Below, piece after piece: positions 24,601 to 38,236 of a DNA stretch of 64,000 nt. Location of the stretch: assembly GCA_023333565.1 (NCBI GenBank), contig JAJKFH010004053.1, positions 1,674,001-1,738,000 of the forward strand. The letters are read 5' to 3'. The DNA comes from Puffinus mauretanicus. Taxonomy: Eukaryota; Chordata; Aves; Procellariiformes; Procellariidae. The position numbers and the translations under genes were made by a program. Within the stretch, counting starts at the first letter, position 1. Each line of letters starts with the position of its first letter. The notes beneath the pieces are model-generated. The model made no database searches and was not told the DNA's origin. It saw nothing but the letters and a program-made list of their open reading frames with translations.

Positions 24601-27005
24601 ATGGGATCAATATGAACTTAATTTTTTTTCACGACAAGCCTTCCTACCCTGGCTTCTGCCATTGTTTTGCAATCACGAAAAATATGCACCCCAAGTAGCT
24701 CATTAATACTGGGGGGAAATGGCAGACAATAGGGCTGGAGAGGAGCGTGAGAGGTCAGCCCCTGCGTGTCTGTCCCCGCCAGCCACCCCCAGCTGAGGCA
24801 GGAGCTTGTCCTCCACCTCCTCTGACGGGGAACGATGCTGACCACGCCGCTACCGAAACCTCTTGTGCCAACGTTAGGAAAGCTGTGTCAGGCATGTGGC
24901 CGAAAGCAAGTTGCGCGTGTGCGTGTGAGCGTGTGTGTGCACACGCGTGCCTCGCCGGGCACGTGCTGCTGAAAGCGGCATTAGCGTGAGCTGGTTTGGA
25001 TGATGGGGCTGGTCCGGGGCCGAGGAGCGCCGTGGCGGCCCCCGGCGCGTGCGCGGCCCCGCGGTGATGCTCTCCGGACCCCTCCGCTGGTCCCTGCACG
25101 CTCTTCGCCCTGGCTGCCGGGGCACGGGCAAGCGGGAGAGGAAGGCAGGCTGCCTTCTGCTCCCAACGGGAGCAGGGGCAGGGACAGCCCCCTCCATGGA
25201 GGGGCACAGGCTGCAGCCGTTGCCGCACGCCAGCGCTGGCCGTCTGTGCCCGTAGCTGTTAAACTTTTATGGACGGTCCAACTCGCAAAAAAATCCCACT
25301 GCACGGGTGGTGCAATTCTGCAGCTTGCATTTAAAAAGCATTTAAAATCGTCATCAAAAAGTTAAGCTCTTGCTAAAACTATTCATCGAGATCATGCCAG
25401 ACAGCTTCTTTTCCTACGACATCATAGCCAGGTGCTAATTTAATTTTATTCAAGAAAATAGGAGAGGTAATAGGTTCTGGCACCAAGTATTTTCATGAGA
25501 GCATACTAAAACCACTAGAGAATTTGCTACCTCTCAAAGCCATTGATATCTGAGCTATGTCTTTATAAACAGGGCACAAATATTTACTGCTGTGGTTTAC
25601 AAGATAAGGGCTAATAATTTAATATATAAGAGACTTTTAACTAGAGTAATCAGAAATCCAGTGTAACCCTAGAGTGCTTTGTGTTACAGGAGCTTCGAAA
25701 GGTTTGACCCTCTAAGCGTTTGAATACCAGTGTATTTGCTAGTTTTGAAACACTGTGTTTAACTTTTAGCAGCAACGAAACATCACCGTGTTTGCAGTAT
25801 GTAATAGTGCCAACTGCCACTTTTGAGCATATATAGTCATAGGAAGTATTAATTATTTGGAACTCATTTGTACTGAAATATTCAAAGCAGTATCCAGGTG
25901 AGGGTCCACATTCACAACTGTGTCGCAGAATTACTTAGTTTTGTGAACGTTTTACGAAAGATGAGTTAAGACTTCGGTTGACAAGTGGCTACAGAAATTT
26001 ATATCCAGCGCGTTACCCCCTAAAAAAGCAGAAAAGCGAAGACTATCTAGTCTTGTACGTTATGAATTATTGTATTTGTATATCATAGAATATTTTTCGT
26101 ATCTATTTTAAATGAATCTATTCTTAGCTGAATGCCTGTTAGTTCATTTGGTGCTGAAGAGGGTATTATAATGTTTTCTTAGTTTTTTAGCAAAATATTA
26201 AAAATACAGCCAAGACCAAGAAATATAAAATAGAATAATTCTGCCCCTAGAATGCCACTAGTTAACCACTTGGCTCATTTACCGACACTAATGCTAGTAT
26301 ATTTGCTCTATCATCTGTTTTAGTATAATTTGTAACTGTTTGTTTTTAGTCTAACCTGCCCAGTGTATATTAAAAATGCCTATATTCTGTTTCACTTTGG
26401 GACTAAAGTATTGCTTTTTTTTTTTTCCTTGGGATAAATTTTAGAAAAGGTTGTTTTTGTCTCCTGCTTCAAAAGTTAAAAAAAAAAAGAAGTATTTATT
26501 ATATTTTTTGCAGATGTTTCCATAAAATTCTCATAATCTTTTTGTAAAGAAAGATGAAGAAATGGATTAAAGATTTTTAATATTTGAAAAGGTAAATAGA
26601 AATAATTTATTTGTAATATTTTTCAGTTTATTTATTGGTGTTCCCTTTATGCTTTGATGTGCACTATCACTTTAATTTAAACTGTATCTTTGTGAATTTA
26701 TTGGTTATTTGGTTTGGGGTTTTTTTTAAGGAAAATGGTCAAATGCATATTTTAAGTAACTGGAATGTAAATCACTGGCCTACCTGCATTCCCAAATGTG
26801 ATTTTAAAAATGTTTTTGATTTGAAACAAAAGACACAAATTTGAAAGCCTTTAGACAGAGGAGAGTGTTTTTATGGCTTAATGATTTGGGTTTCCATAGG
26901 ATTATCTATCTATCTAGTTTGTGTGTGGACAGGAAAATGTAAATAGATGAATGTTTCCCATAATGTAAAAAGAGCAAATTAATAAAATAATTAATGCACT
27001 GCTTG
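24601..27005 (+). other. DLGAP1: Possible distal DLGAP1 3' UTR, ending near an AATAAA at 26981
   Basis: A GC-rich block (about 24740-25260) is followed by 1.7 kb of AT-rich DNA with TTTTTA and ATTTA motifs like long brain 3' UTRs. AATAAA at 26981-26986 is followed within 40 bases by GT-rich sequence, and composition turns GC-rich from about 27100. Long 3' UTRs are usual for synaptic genes. The extent is inferred, not shown. Confidence 0.35.
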
Positions 27006-27125
27006 TAAGAGCCGTGGGTTTTCAATGCAAATTCGTTCTCCCAGAACTGCCAAGGCGTTTCATTTGATGTGGTTAAGGATAAAAGCACGACAAGCAGAAT
27101 GTTTCTCTTAAGCGCTCATTGCTTA

Positions 27126-27230
27126 AGACCGATCCTGCAAAGTCTCATCCGAAGAGTCCCGCTGAGCGCCCTGGAAGCGCTCATCTGCACAGAGTTACTC
27201 ACAGGCGTAAACGTTGCCGTGATCAAGGCC
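27126..27230. repeat. Probable copy of an old amniote palindromic repeat
   Basis: It starts CGATCCTGCAAAGTCTCATC and ends GAGTTACTCACAGGCGTAAA followed by a TGATCAAGGCC end. The two ends are imperfect reverse complements, as in the foldback repeat of reptile and bird genomes with GATCCTGCAAA termini. No coding capacity. The family name is uncertain. Confidence 0.5.
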
Positions 27231-27416
27231 TCGAGCCTTAGCAAAATCTTCAAAGGCGCTTCCACACGGAGCCCGGCCAAACCCCGCTGAAGATGTCAGG
27301 AGTTACGCTGGCGACTTCAAAAGAAGCAGCGAGAAACCCCCAGCCTGTTTCTTTCTCCCCCCGCACGGGTTCCCTTCATCTTGCGCTCACCTCCGGTGAT
27401 GGCTGAAACTCGGGGC

Positions 27417-27430
27417 GGGGGGGGGGGGGG
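27417..27430. repeat. Mononucleotide run, 14 G
   Basis: Uninterrupted run of fourteen G, intergenic, directly after a GGGGC unit. Confidence 0.95.
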
Positions 27431-30400
27431 CCGAAAGAGATCCCTGGCAGAGGTAGCTAACTTCTCCTTCGCTGGAGTCCTGCTTCCAGACTGGGTTTCT
27501 CCCAGTACGTGAAATAAAGACAGTCACCAAATCCCACAGAAATATGTCCCGGATGACGTTGTTTATGGCTATGCCAGCATTTAAACTGATTCTGATTCAG
27601 TCTATAGAGCCTAACAGTTCTATTGATCGCATGCCAGTGCTGCACCACATGCCGTTTGCCCACGTTTAGACCCTCAGCACAGGAAGATCAGGCAGATTTG
27701 TGCCAGGGATCTGTAGGCAGGGAAACTTCCGCTTAAAGGTTTATTACCACCGAGATGAAGGGATTTCTCTTCATCTGCTGGAATTTATGTTCTCGTTGGT
27801 CACTGATAAACTGATACACCTGGGATGGAAAAACAAACGTTTTATTATTTAAAAACCTTTCTGAGGTGACTGGTATCTTTTTGTAACGAGAATAGGTCAG
27901 AGGGCATAAAATAGCAGATATGTTTCAAGCTGTTCTCCGTCAGAATGAAGAAGTCCAAACGATGGCTCATAGCCCCGCCTTTCATGCATGCTTAAGGTAA
28001 ACTTTATCCCTATTCATACTCAATGTTCCCTTCCAGATCAAATCATGAGCCTTCCCCACAAGCATAGCTTGTTGTCAGTTTGTTTGCCAAAGTCTGTTCT
28101 CTCCTGCTACTTTTGCAGCACGCAATAGGCAAATAATACATTTCAACCGTCCGTTTGCAGCATGCTCGCCTATCAGATCTGTTGAGAGTTGGTGTTGACT
28201 TTGAGCTGACATTTTTGATAGCAATTAATAACAAAAATATCAGCTGCTCTGCTGCTATTGGCATATGTCGTTGGAGTCTTAGGTTTATACATGATTTGGG
28301 GTGAAGTTCTCCTTTCCCGCTATGCGTCACGTAACGGGGCCGGGTCAGCCCCAGCACCAGCCTGTGATGCACAGGTGGGCTTGCACTGAGCAAACCTGGG
28401 ACCAGCACCCACAGTCAAAACATACTCGTCCCCTTTCCCTTTAGTCTGATGCTATGCCAGTGACCTAAAAAAAAAGTCTGTCCTGCCACGGCAAGCTCAT
28501 TCACAACCATCTTCCCTTCCCCGTGCTTCCGTACGCGGCGGGGAGGTTTTTACAGCCCCTCTTCTGCGCTGCTGCTCGGCCGCTGTTGTAGCAGGAGCAG
28601 GGAGCTGCTCTGACTTGATCCATCAGGATGCATTTGGATGCCAGCTGCAAAACCTGAGGTGACTGGCCTCTTCGGCCAGCGGTCAGGCTTTCCCACGCTT
28701 GGGTCCCATCGGCGGGCAGCACCCTTTTCGGTAGCGCGGGGGAATACAGCGGGTCCTCTGTTGCTCTGTGAGTCACACCCCCGATCCGCAGTGAGACAAA
28801 GGGACGAGGAAAGGAACAGGGCTTCCTGGTAATTGTGTTTTTCATGGTTCTCTTCACTGATCCGGTAACAACATAATCATAGAGATTAGAGACAGAAAAG
28901 CTCTGCTGGGGCATTGTGTTAACACTCTGCCAGTTCCAGATTGCGATCTACCGAGCTGTGGCAGGTAAGTCATCACCTCCCCGGTTGTGCTCCACCCAGG
29001 GGAAAAAAAACAACACACGAAAGGAGAAAAAAAAAAGAGATATATTAAAAAGCAAGCTGAGCTGTGACATTGCCACCACCTATTATGGGCGACTCCGGGC
29101 ACAGAGGCCTTCATCGTATCGAGTCTGCGCTGAACAATCCCCGTGGCGGGATGCCGGGCTTTTCCTCATTTTTAGCCAAGCAGAATGGAAGCAATTATGG
29201 ATTTTGCCAGCTCTATTCAAAGAGGAGAAATACTGGAGCGTTGCGGAGCCCCCGGAGAAGGCAAAGGCTGCACGGCCCCCGCGCCGCACTGCCGACACCG
29301 CTCTGCCACGTTTCAAAGCTGTCAAGGGTTCAGGCAAAGGGACGGGCCTTGCCTGGAGTTAAAGAAAAGCAGTAAGACAGAGTGTGACGGATGTTTTATG
29401 GGTATCAAATGTCTCACCGAGGTAAGACAAGTCACTTGGGTAAACAACTGTGTGCTGAGGCAAACATCTTAGTGTGGAGACGGTAACTAGGGAGCCAAGA
29501 TGTCAAATAGCAAAAGGTAACCCCTTCCGATGGAGCTAACCTATTTCCCCCGTGGGAATGCCCAGCCTATCACTTATCCCTGGCTTTTAACTAGAAAATT
29601 ATCAAAATCATGTCCTTAAAATACTATGGCTTTTTTTTTTTTCCTATGTTACTGGCTATCAGTGCTCAAAACTGCAACCTGGAATCACTCAGTGAGCGTG
29701 CGTTCAGCGCTGGATTGCTGCAGTCCTTGAACCAGGACCGTGATCATCCCTGCTTTTGCTGTGCGCGCTCCACAAAGTATGTCGCACTGAGATGTTAAAG
29801 CATTGCACAAGTTGGGCTATGTTATTTGTCTTCTTACAGCATGTTCTTTTTTCCTTTTATTTGGAATAAGTGCTCGTAGTAGTAACTCACTGTGCTCCAG
29901 TTGTTTTGCCAGTCTTGGGAAGAAAACTTTCCTAACACCTTTCAAAAAAACAACACTGAAACTTCTGCGATTTCTAGACAGTTCTGGCAAACCATGGCTA
30001 TGCTGGGCCTAAGCGGGGGGAAATGGAGATAACTGATGCACTTAAATGTGTGTCATTCCTCACCTCTGTGTGCAATAATTCACAGTGAAAGGGAAAAAAT
30101 CGGTACCGGCCAGGCAGCTCGCAGACGGTGCACCAAAGCTGCGATGGCACTTTGCCATGCTGTGGTACAGGGGTGAAATGAGCACTGAGAGCATGGGCCA
30201 TGGCACCGAGAGCCGAAACAGGGAGTGCCCCCCGTGGCCCTGGGGAAGGAGGAAAGCAGGAGGAAGGAGAGGGACTTGGCAGAAGAGCCTGGAGACCACC
30301 ATTAAAGCTGCAACGATTTCATCCGTGACCTGTCGCAATCTGTAGCAACAGCTGAAGGGGGAGATTCCTTCCCGTCTTGGAGCAACGTTTCGTTAAATAG

Positions 30401-30744
30401 TTTCTGAATATCTGACATCCCTTCCCGGTGCATCAGTGCCACCATAACCACAATTTACATGATCAATTTACTCCTCTCAAGGAGTCCCTGGGCCCCCAGC
30501 TGAGGGCAGGGGAGATGGCAGTCCCTGGGCCACACGGGGGCTCGCACGGGGCAGGGCTTTGTCGCGCGCTACCGGAATGATGCCCGCTCTAGGGGAACGT
30601 GGCGGGGATTTAACACAAATAACGTAACCCAAAAGTAACCCGGGTCAGTTCATGGCCTTTACTTCCATGAAGTGAGCCTTCGTGGTGGGAAAAAAGAGTT
30701 TGAAAGGGTGAGTCTTGTTTTCATCTTGCTAGCAACTGTTTTAA

Positions 30745-30835
30745 TCCAGCATAAACGCCAGTGTTGGATTTTTAGTGAAGTTACACAGTTGTATTTACAG
30801 TGTTGGGAGAGAAAGGAGACTTCACCCCAGGCTAA
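30745..30835. repeat. Possible diverged copy of an old palindromic repeat
   Basis: AAACGCCAGTGTTGG, GTGAAGTTACACAGTTG and TTTACAGTGTT, then a GGAGACTTCACCCC stretch, resemble the amniote foldback repeat with ACTCCACTGAAGTCA-type arms and TTTACAC motifs. Highly diverged and recognised by pattern only. Confidence 0.3.
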
Positions 30836-33800
30836 TTGCCAGCTGTGAAATTTAGCCGAGGCATAAATTTAGCTGCTGCATTTAGCAGCTTCAATGGAAA
30901 CAGGTCCGTTTGTCAATCTCCGAGTGAACTCAGAAGAGCTATGCCTAAACCACCTGAATTTTAAGTCATGATCCTATGCAAGAGGATCCTATGACCTCGC
31001 TCGCTGCCCTGACTCACCACAGTAAATACTGCGGTGATTTAAAAAAAAATGTAAAAACTGGTGACTTACGTCAATGAAGCCGTATGACTACATATAGCAA
31101 ATAGCATCTTTGATAAATAGATAGCATGTATCAATCTGAAAGACTCTATGAAGTACTCTTTTGTGTTACTAACCTAATGCCTCAACTGACAACGAGAGGT
31201 TTCCTTTTGTTTACAGCTTTCCTGGCAATAGCATCATGACAACCGCAGCCTGTCTGCAAGAATGTACGTGGACCTGGGAACCCAGCCATACGTTAGCAAA
31301 CTGTGGTGTACTCCACGCGTTTCTCGTCCCTTGCTTAATAGCCTTGTGCTTGTAAACAAAAGGGGAAAAAAGCTGCTTGTTTGCAGTACCGCATTCATTG
31401 CGATGATTCGTGTCGATCAGCTTCTCCCAGGCAATGCTGAGATTTCAGGTAGGAAGCAGCCCACCCTCCGTATTTGTCCTCTCTCAGCTAAAATATTTCA
31501 TAGTAGAAGGCAGGGAACAAAATCAGAAACCAAACCAAAACAAAGAAAACCTGTTGAAGTTTGTCATTAAAGTGAAAGCCAAGTAGATTTTGTTTGTCAA
31601 CAGTTGCATGAGCCAATACAACAATATTCTGAAATGATTTTTGACTGGAAATGTTTTCATGTCAAGTAGCACGTGTGAGCTTAACGCTAACGGACCAAGG
31701 CTTTCCCAAGCATCAAGCGAGTGCGATGGAGGTGCTGTCGCAGCATCCCTGCCACAGGCGTTAGCCATGGCCACCACTGCCAGGGTCCGTCAGCTGAGGT
31801 GCCGCTGCCTGGGAACCGTCCCTCATGGCACGTCCCTCGCTCATACGGTAAGAGGACATTGTGCTGTAGGAGCCGCGTGTTTTCTGCTTTACCTTGCACT
31901 GATGCCAAGTCAGAAATCCTACCAGAGCAGGGCGGACAAATCCCCTTAAACACCAATAACTACACCCACCTGGGACAGAGGTTTAGCTTTCAACTCATCC
32001 AGCTTTACACCTCAGCTCTCTCTCTGATTTTTCAACAGACAACATGAAACTCCGCTCTCACACCTCAGGAGCCAGTGTATTATATTGGCTCTGGACTTTC
32101 AGCATTATAACTGGGAGCAGAAGTTGGATCCGTTTTTTTCTTCCTCTCTCAAAAGGTCAAGGAAACATGAAACTGCAAAAGTCTAATTCTTCTCTGTGTC
32201 ACATTTGTGTAAGCCCAGAGGGCAAGATGGCAATGGTTTTTTAAATGCTTTTTTTCCCTCCCTGCCTTTTCAATCCACAGTCCTTGGCACATCTGCTGAC
32301 AGCTCACACAGTAACACACTGACTCTCACATCGCTCCTTTTAAGAAGTTGCTTCTGATGAATATTGACAGCACCTGAAAGGGCCCCAGCCACCCCGGCGC
32401 AGGCGTGACAAGCAGAGCGCGGGACGAGCGGGGGCCGTACCGCAACGCTTGGCCTCATCGCGGGTTCTCCGGTGCCGGTGCTGCACGGTCACAATCCACA
32501 GTCCTAGGCACACGCGTGCACGGTTATTGTTAAACTGTAAATATCGTAAGAAGGTATTCAGCGTGATTTAATATCCCTATTAGCGTGCCTCCAAAGCCCC
32601 AGCTAGAGAAGCTGGGCTGGGCTGGGCTGAACACTGTGCAAATGTTGATGTTTTCTGTCTTGCAGTGTTTACAATCCAAGAAGGAGCCCTGCACCAGAGC
32701 TCTCTGCTATGATTTTGTTATTTGTCTTTGGAAATGAATTGTATGATTTAAAGCGTCATAAATGAGCATGTCCTTTCTTTTGCTACTACTAGGAGAGCTC
32801 TTTACAAAGAGCTGTGAAGGCAAAGTCCTATACCTAAAGACTTGATCGTCCTGACCAAGAATTAGTCTTTTGCTATAAACCCAAAATCCAATACTTTTTT
32901 TCCTGCAGCTGTAATATACTACGATAAAATACGATGTCACGGTTCCCAAAGCCTTGCCAGGTAGCAATGATTCAGCACGAGCAGGGCAAGGCATCGCTTC
33001 GCTGCTCCTGAATGGGGACGCGCTGCCAGGTAAACTCACTCTAAGCCTTAATGGAAGAGACTGCTCCCAAAGCCACCACACCGGTAAGACACGGATATGT
33101 GGTGGTGGCTGTGGAGAAACCCACAGCGAGAATCAGGTAAGTTAACCTTACACGTGTGTATAGTATGAGCGGACGCTATAGGAATGGCTTTTGGCCTGAT
33201 GCCAAGCGTGCAAGGCGGCCGCAAGCGCCTTGCTGAGGGTGCTGGTGTTTGGAAAGGAATTGACAGTTTCTACAGCTGCGAGTGTCGGCGCTGGCGCCCA
33301 GCCTGGATATACCCTTCCTCCAGGTGAGGGTAAAACCTCTGCAAGGCAGTCAGGAGCTGCGATGCCCCTCGGAGTACGGCCGGGCACCGCCACCGTCCAT
33401 CATGCACGCACAACTCCTTCAGAGTTCAGAGGCAAAGTTGCAAAAGTCTTGTTATTCCTCAGGGTGCTCTGAAGATTTATGTACTGTCACCTACCCGGGC
33501 AGCGGGAGATGTGTACTGGTCTCCCGTGTCAGCGGAGCTCAGGGAGCGGTAATGTGATTTCAACACTCGTGCGCTCAGAAACGCTTTCTGGCTCCTCCTA
33601 TCTCCTCGCCTGATCTCCAGGACAGCTCACCAGTGTTAAAAAAAAAACAACACCAAAACACCACCCAGATCCAAACCATCTGAGGTATGGGCCCAGAAGC
33701 ATCTCTAGCATTCTCCTTTTCCTCTGCCACTGCAGCCCTCAATTTCATAAATGATATTTGTTCTTCCCACAAGCCTTACCTCATTTGGGAGTAGGGGGAG

Positions 33801-36573
33801 GCTTAGAGCCAGGGGTTTCACCCGCAGGCAGGTTACACCTGCAAACACGGGAGCGCACGTGGAAGGACGGCCTCACACCACCGCCATCACCGCGTTGCTT
33901 GCCAGAGCACTTCAACGAGAGCCGGAAACTGAGATTTAAGCTCTCGGCCTCTCCCCCTTCCCCACACGGGGAAGCTCGTACCTTGTTATTGCTGCCCCCA
34001 CCGCCGTACACGCAGCGCCGCGGGGCCGCTGCCAGCGCTTCCGTCCGCGCTGTGCAAACACCGCTGCGCCCTTTCTCCGCACGGAGGAATAATAGTGCAG
34101 CCCTCGGCCCCCGCTCCCGGGCTCCCAGCGGCAACTACAGACGGTGTCCCAAGGCCTGGTTAATGTTTCAGCACTTGCCCATCACAGGTTGCACTTTGAG
34201 CCGTATACGGCGCGTTATTGGCGATCCTGGCGTTTATAGGTTTGTTTCCACCGACCGGTTGGGTGCCTTCTCTTTTTTAAGAGGAGGTTGACACCAGAAA
34301 TCTCAGGTCACGTCCAAGCGCCTGATCTCCACCCACACCGGTGAAAAACCAGTAAGCGCTCTGCCATCAGCCTAACCTTGATTTCCACAGACCTGCGGGC
34401 TTTTTGCACATGAGAAAAGGCTGCTGCACCGCCGGACGCCCTGCGAACAGCCGACGGGGCAAAGTTCTTGTTTTCTTTGTAGTGAAAAAGTTCAGGGCCG
34501 GATTTTGATTATCACAAGAAGTAGTAAAGTACACAGAGCAGAGATCGCGCATTGGGTAAGAATTATCACCGAGGTGAAAAAACCAAACAGAAACAGCAAA
34601 ACAAACTCGTGCCCGGCTGAGGCAGCACTGCCCCACATTCTGGTGTGCGCAGCCCCGTACCTGCGCGGCACACGTGGCTTACGAAAAATGCCGGGCCGTG
34701 CTCTGGACGCAGCACGGCCTCCCCTGGCACGGCGCAGCACCGCGGCACCGCTGCCAGGGGAGTCCTGCCAGGGCGGCTGAGCGATGGAGGGCTCATCCTG
34801 CCCTTTTGACAGCTTTCTTCAATGTGCAAATTAAAGTAAATCAGGTGAAGTACCAAAGTCCAATGTCATGTCACTTGGCTTACATACCAAAAAAAAAAAA
34901 AAGGAAAAAAGAACAAACAGAGAAGAAGGGATCTATTTTTATTTTTTAGCAGGATCTGCTACCCTGAGCCAGTGTTCGGATGTAAAGCAAAGTTGTTTCA
35001 AATGCGGTGATGGACGTACTCCCACACTACACCCAACCTGCCTCTTTACAAGGGTTTGAGTATTCTTTTACAAGTCTGGGAAAGAGGAAAATTCGCATTT
35101 TACACAAAATTAAAGTCCTGCCTGACAGCTCCCCAGCTGCGGGCTGTGCCCCCGCTGTGTTGTTGCTGCGTCCTGCCTTGGTTGGGCTCCGGCGCAGCCT
35201 TGGCTCCCCTCAAGGTTCCCAAAGAAATTGTTTTGTCTCTTACTGTCAGATTCACCCACCCCGTGCAAATATCCCCCAACTGGCAAAAGTCATGGGGATT
35301 CAGAGGCGAATCATGAACATTGCAGTCGCTGTGGCTGTTTAGAGAAAAACGCAGCCAAAGGACCCGGCTCGCAGACTCTGCTTGTAAATGCCACCGGCGT
35401 ACATGAGAAGAGCTCTGGAAAAATCTCGCCGCTCCAGGCTTGCACAACTGGGCTGCGAGCAGCGAGGGGTAGAAGCCGTGGGAACTGGCAGCAGGGTGAC
35501 ACAGGCGAGCGTCGGGACTGCCCGACTATTCAGCTGCAATCCAGAAACCGAGAGTTGCAGCAAGAGACATCTTCCCCCCGCTCCAGCCCTGCAAAACATT
35601 CCCTCTCCTAGAAATTTGCATAAGCCTGTGTACATTTCCTGCGGTCCCTGGGCAACAGATAGAGCTGTGGTTCAACAATTTAGGGGATCAAAGGCAGATT
35701 ACGATCCTGTCGCCGGAACAGTTAAGTTTTTACACATGGGCTTTTTAAATATCATTTCTTAAAGATCAAACTCTGAGGTATCCCAGGGAAGTGAGTTTAG
35801 GCAAAACATACAGCTGAGGAGGGGGAAGGATTATTCATTTTTTGTTAGGCATAATCGAAAGGTTTATTAGGGCTTTCTCAAAACCCGTAGCTCTCGTCCT
35901 GCACCCAGCCAGCACCGGTGGGTCTGGGTTTAAAATCCCCACGGTGGGTCTCCCGGGCTGGGAGCGGATTTCCTGGGGCGGGAAGCGGGTCCCGCGGGGA
36001 GGGAGGCTCAGCCAGCTCTTCCTTCAACGGCAGAAAGGGCCGAGGCACCGAGGGCCGGGCTGCGGCTTTTAGAAGCGCCTCGCATGTGATTTCCCTGCTC
36101 TCCGTCCAGGCCCCTGGCAGCTGGGGAGGAAGCGGCGCGTAATTATCCCCAGGTGGAGGGAGCCGCTCCAGCTCTGCAACGGCAGCTCCCCGTACCCTGC
36201 CAAGGGAGCCCGCAGGCGCTGGGGAAGGCGTCCGGGGCAGCCCGCTTCAGCCCAGACCGGCTAGCAAAGGCGGAAGAGTTAAGGCAAGGATTAAAGGCAA
36301 ATCTTCAGGGAAGTAGAGGATCCGAAATCAAGGTCCCTCTGAGTTCAACAAGCATCACAGAGCTCGGTCACGCCACCGATGAGTTGCTTTGCCAGATGGG
36401 GAGGGTCTGGCTAACACAGGCATCAGCTGGTCCGCGCTCCCCTCCTCGCTCCTCCGACCCTGTGGAAGGAAACCTGAGCTTCTGTATCGCTGCATTTGTA
36501 AAGAAAGGAAATGAAATTTCTCACAGCAGAAATACCTGTTGCTCATCAGCGTAAATAGGAGGGGAAAATGATG

Positions 36574-36589
36574 CCCCCCCCCCCCCCCC
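36574..36589. repeat. Mononucleotide run, 16 C
   Basis: Uninterrupted run of sixteen C in the intergenic region. Confidence 0.95.
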
Positions 36590-38205
36590 GCAAACCTCCA
36601 TGCGTGCTGCTTATTTAAATTCAAGTTGCCACAGCGGAGGAAGGTCAGGGAGCGGTGCTGGCAGGCTCCCCAGCCGGGCTTCGCGTGCTGCCCTCCCCGA
36701 GGCCACCAGCACCCTTCTGGCCTGGGGAGCTGCACCCAGTGAGCTTCCGCTGCTCCCACGCTCACATCCAGGTGAAGGAGTAAGATGTTGCAGGACTGAG
36801 TGGGAACTCTCCCATGGAGAGACCTGTATGCCCACATCCCCACCACCTCCTCCTAGGGTTCGAAAAGGCGGTATGGGATGCCACTGTCCCTTCAGAGGGT
36901 GACTGGGACATTCACCCCCATCCCCAAGTGTCACGGACACAGTAGGAGAGCAGTAAGACTAGGTGTCTCTCAAAGACCCAGAGCACAACTATTATTTTAC
37001 TGACCAGACCATGAAGGAGGCCTTCTGCATCTGAGCAGCCATCCACAGCCTCCAGAAACCTGGGGACAGCCGCCAGGGCCGGGGCAGCTGATACGGTGAC
37101 AAGTCCCAGCAGGCAAGGAGGTGAAGCTGGCTGAAGCTGGGCGTCAAGGAGGCCTGGTCTGGTAGAGGAAGGGAGGTGTAGCTTTACAGCAGACAGTATA
37201 TGCTTTGCAGATGTAAACCTATAAACTAAAAGGAGATATTTACAGGAGGTTTCTTCCATGTATCACCAGCTAAGGAAGAAAGACTTTTGAGGAAGCCCTT
37301 GGAGAAAGTTGGCAGCACATCACTGGAAATACCTCGGCTGAACGCAAGCCAGCTGAATTTAACATGAAGAATGAGTTACAGCAGCAACTGCCTAAGTAGC
37401 GTTTAATGCGATAACCTGAACTAACCTTTTAGTCAAGGTTGGCAGAGGAATGTCTGCTTCACGCCTCACCTGGGGAAGGCCCGAAGCAGCAGAGCTAGGA
37501 CTGCGTGCTGAAACCAGAAACGCCACCGACTCAAAACTAAAAACAATCCCTCCGTTTTTAAAAATGCCAGATGGATTTTATTATTAATTGCTTCTCTCTT
37601 CGGCTTACCCCTTTCTCAGCACAGAAAGCAGAAGTTGGAAAAAAGCCGAGCTGTCTACACAGGGAAGATGTGCTTTCTCTCATGAACAGAAGTGGATTTG
37701 TTTGCATCAGAGCAAGATTTGCTGTTGTGGTTAGTTTAGTGGGGTAGCAAGGATCAGATGACTTTCAAAACAGTACAAAACTAGTCACAATAATCTCTAA
37801 CCTAGTTAAATGGACTATGCGTGATATTATGTAAGCACCCTCAAGTCAAACGGGGAAAGAGATGATGGAGAGAGAGTTCAAACAAGGAATGAGACTAGAA
37901 GCACAAAAGAAAACAAAATAAGACATTCGGCACAAGGTCAGGCAATCAGAACATTGCAGGCTAGAAAAAGAAGTGAAATTACAGGCTCTGGCAAAACAGC
38001 TGAACGCTTACTCAGGAAAATTACAAAACTGTTGTGATCCTTACCATCAGTTCTGTGTCTGCTATCCAGAACAATTTCCAAGACAAACTACACAAATTCA
38101 TAAAAGCAAGCTGGAGGACATCACGTTCTTCCCACAACCGGTCAAGTGATTTTTTTTTTTTTTTTAATATAAAAACCAGGACCATATATGTATGGTGTCC
38201 TTACT

Positions 38206-38236
38206 GGGGGGGGGGGGGAGAGAGAGAGAGAGAGAG
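38206..38236. repeat. 13-G run followed by (AG)9
   Basis: Thirteen G at 38206-38218 run straight into nine AG units at 38219-38236. A sixteen-base T run lies about 40 bases upstream. The whole is a purine-only strand of more than 30 bases, able in principle to form triplex or quadruplex DNA. Confidence 0.9.

Noticed and set aside
24755..25304. Overlapping 107-157 codon frames on the - strand
   Set aside because: They occur in several frames at once in a GC-rich block, have no recognised family, and are best explained by composition.
33758..34291. A 177-codon + strand frame in the intergenic region
   Set aside because: No start context, splice pattern or family similarity; a similar-sized frame runs on the opposite strand.
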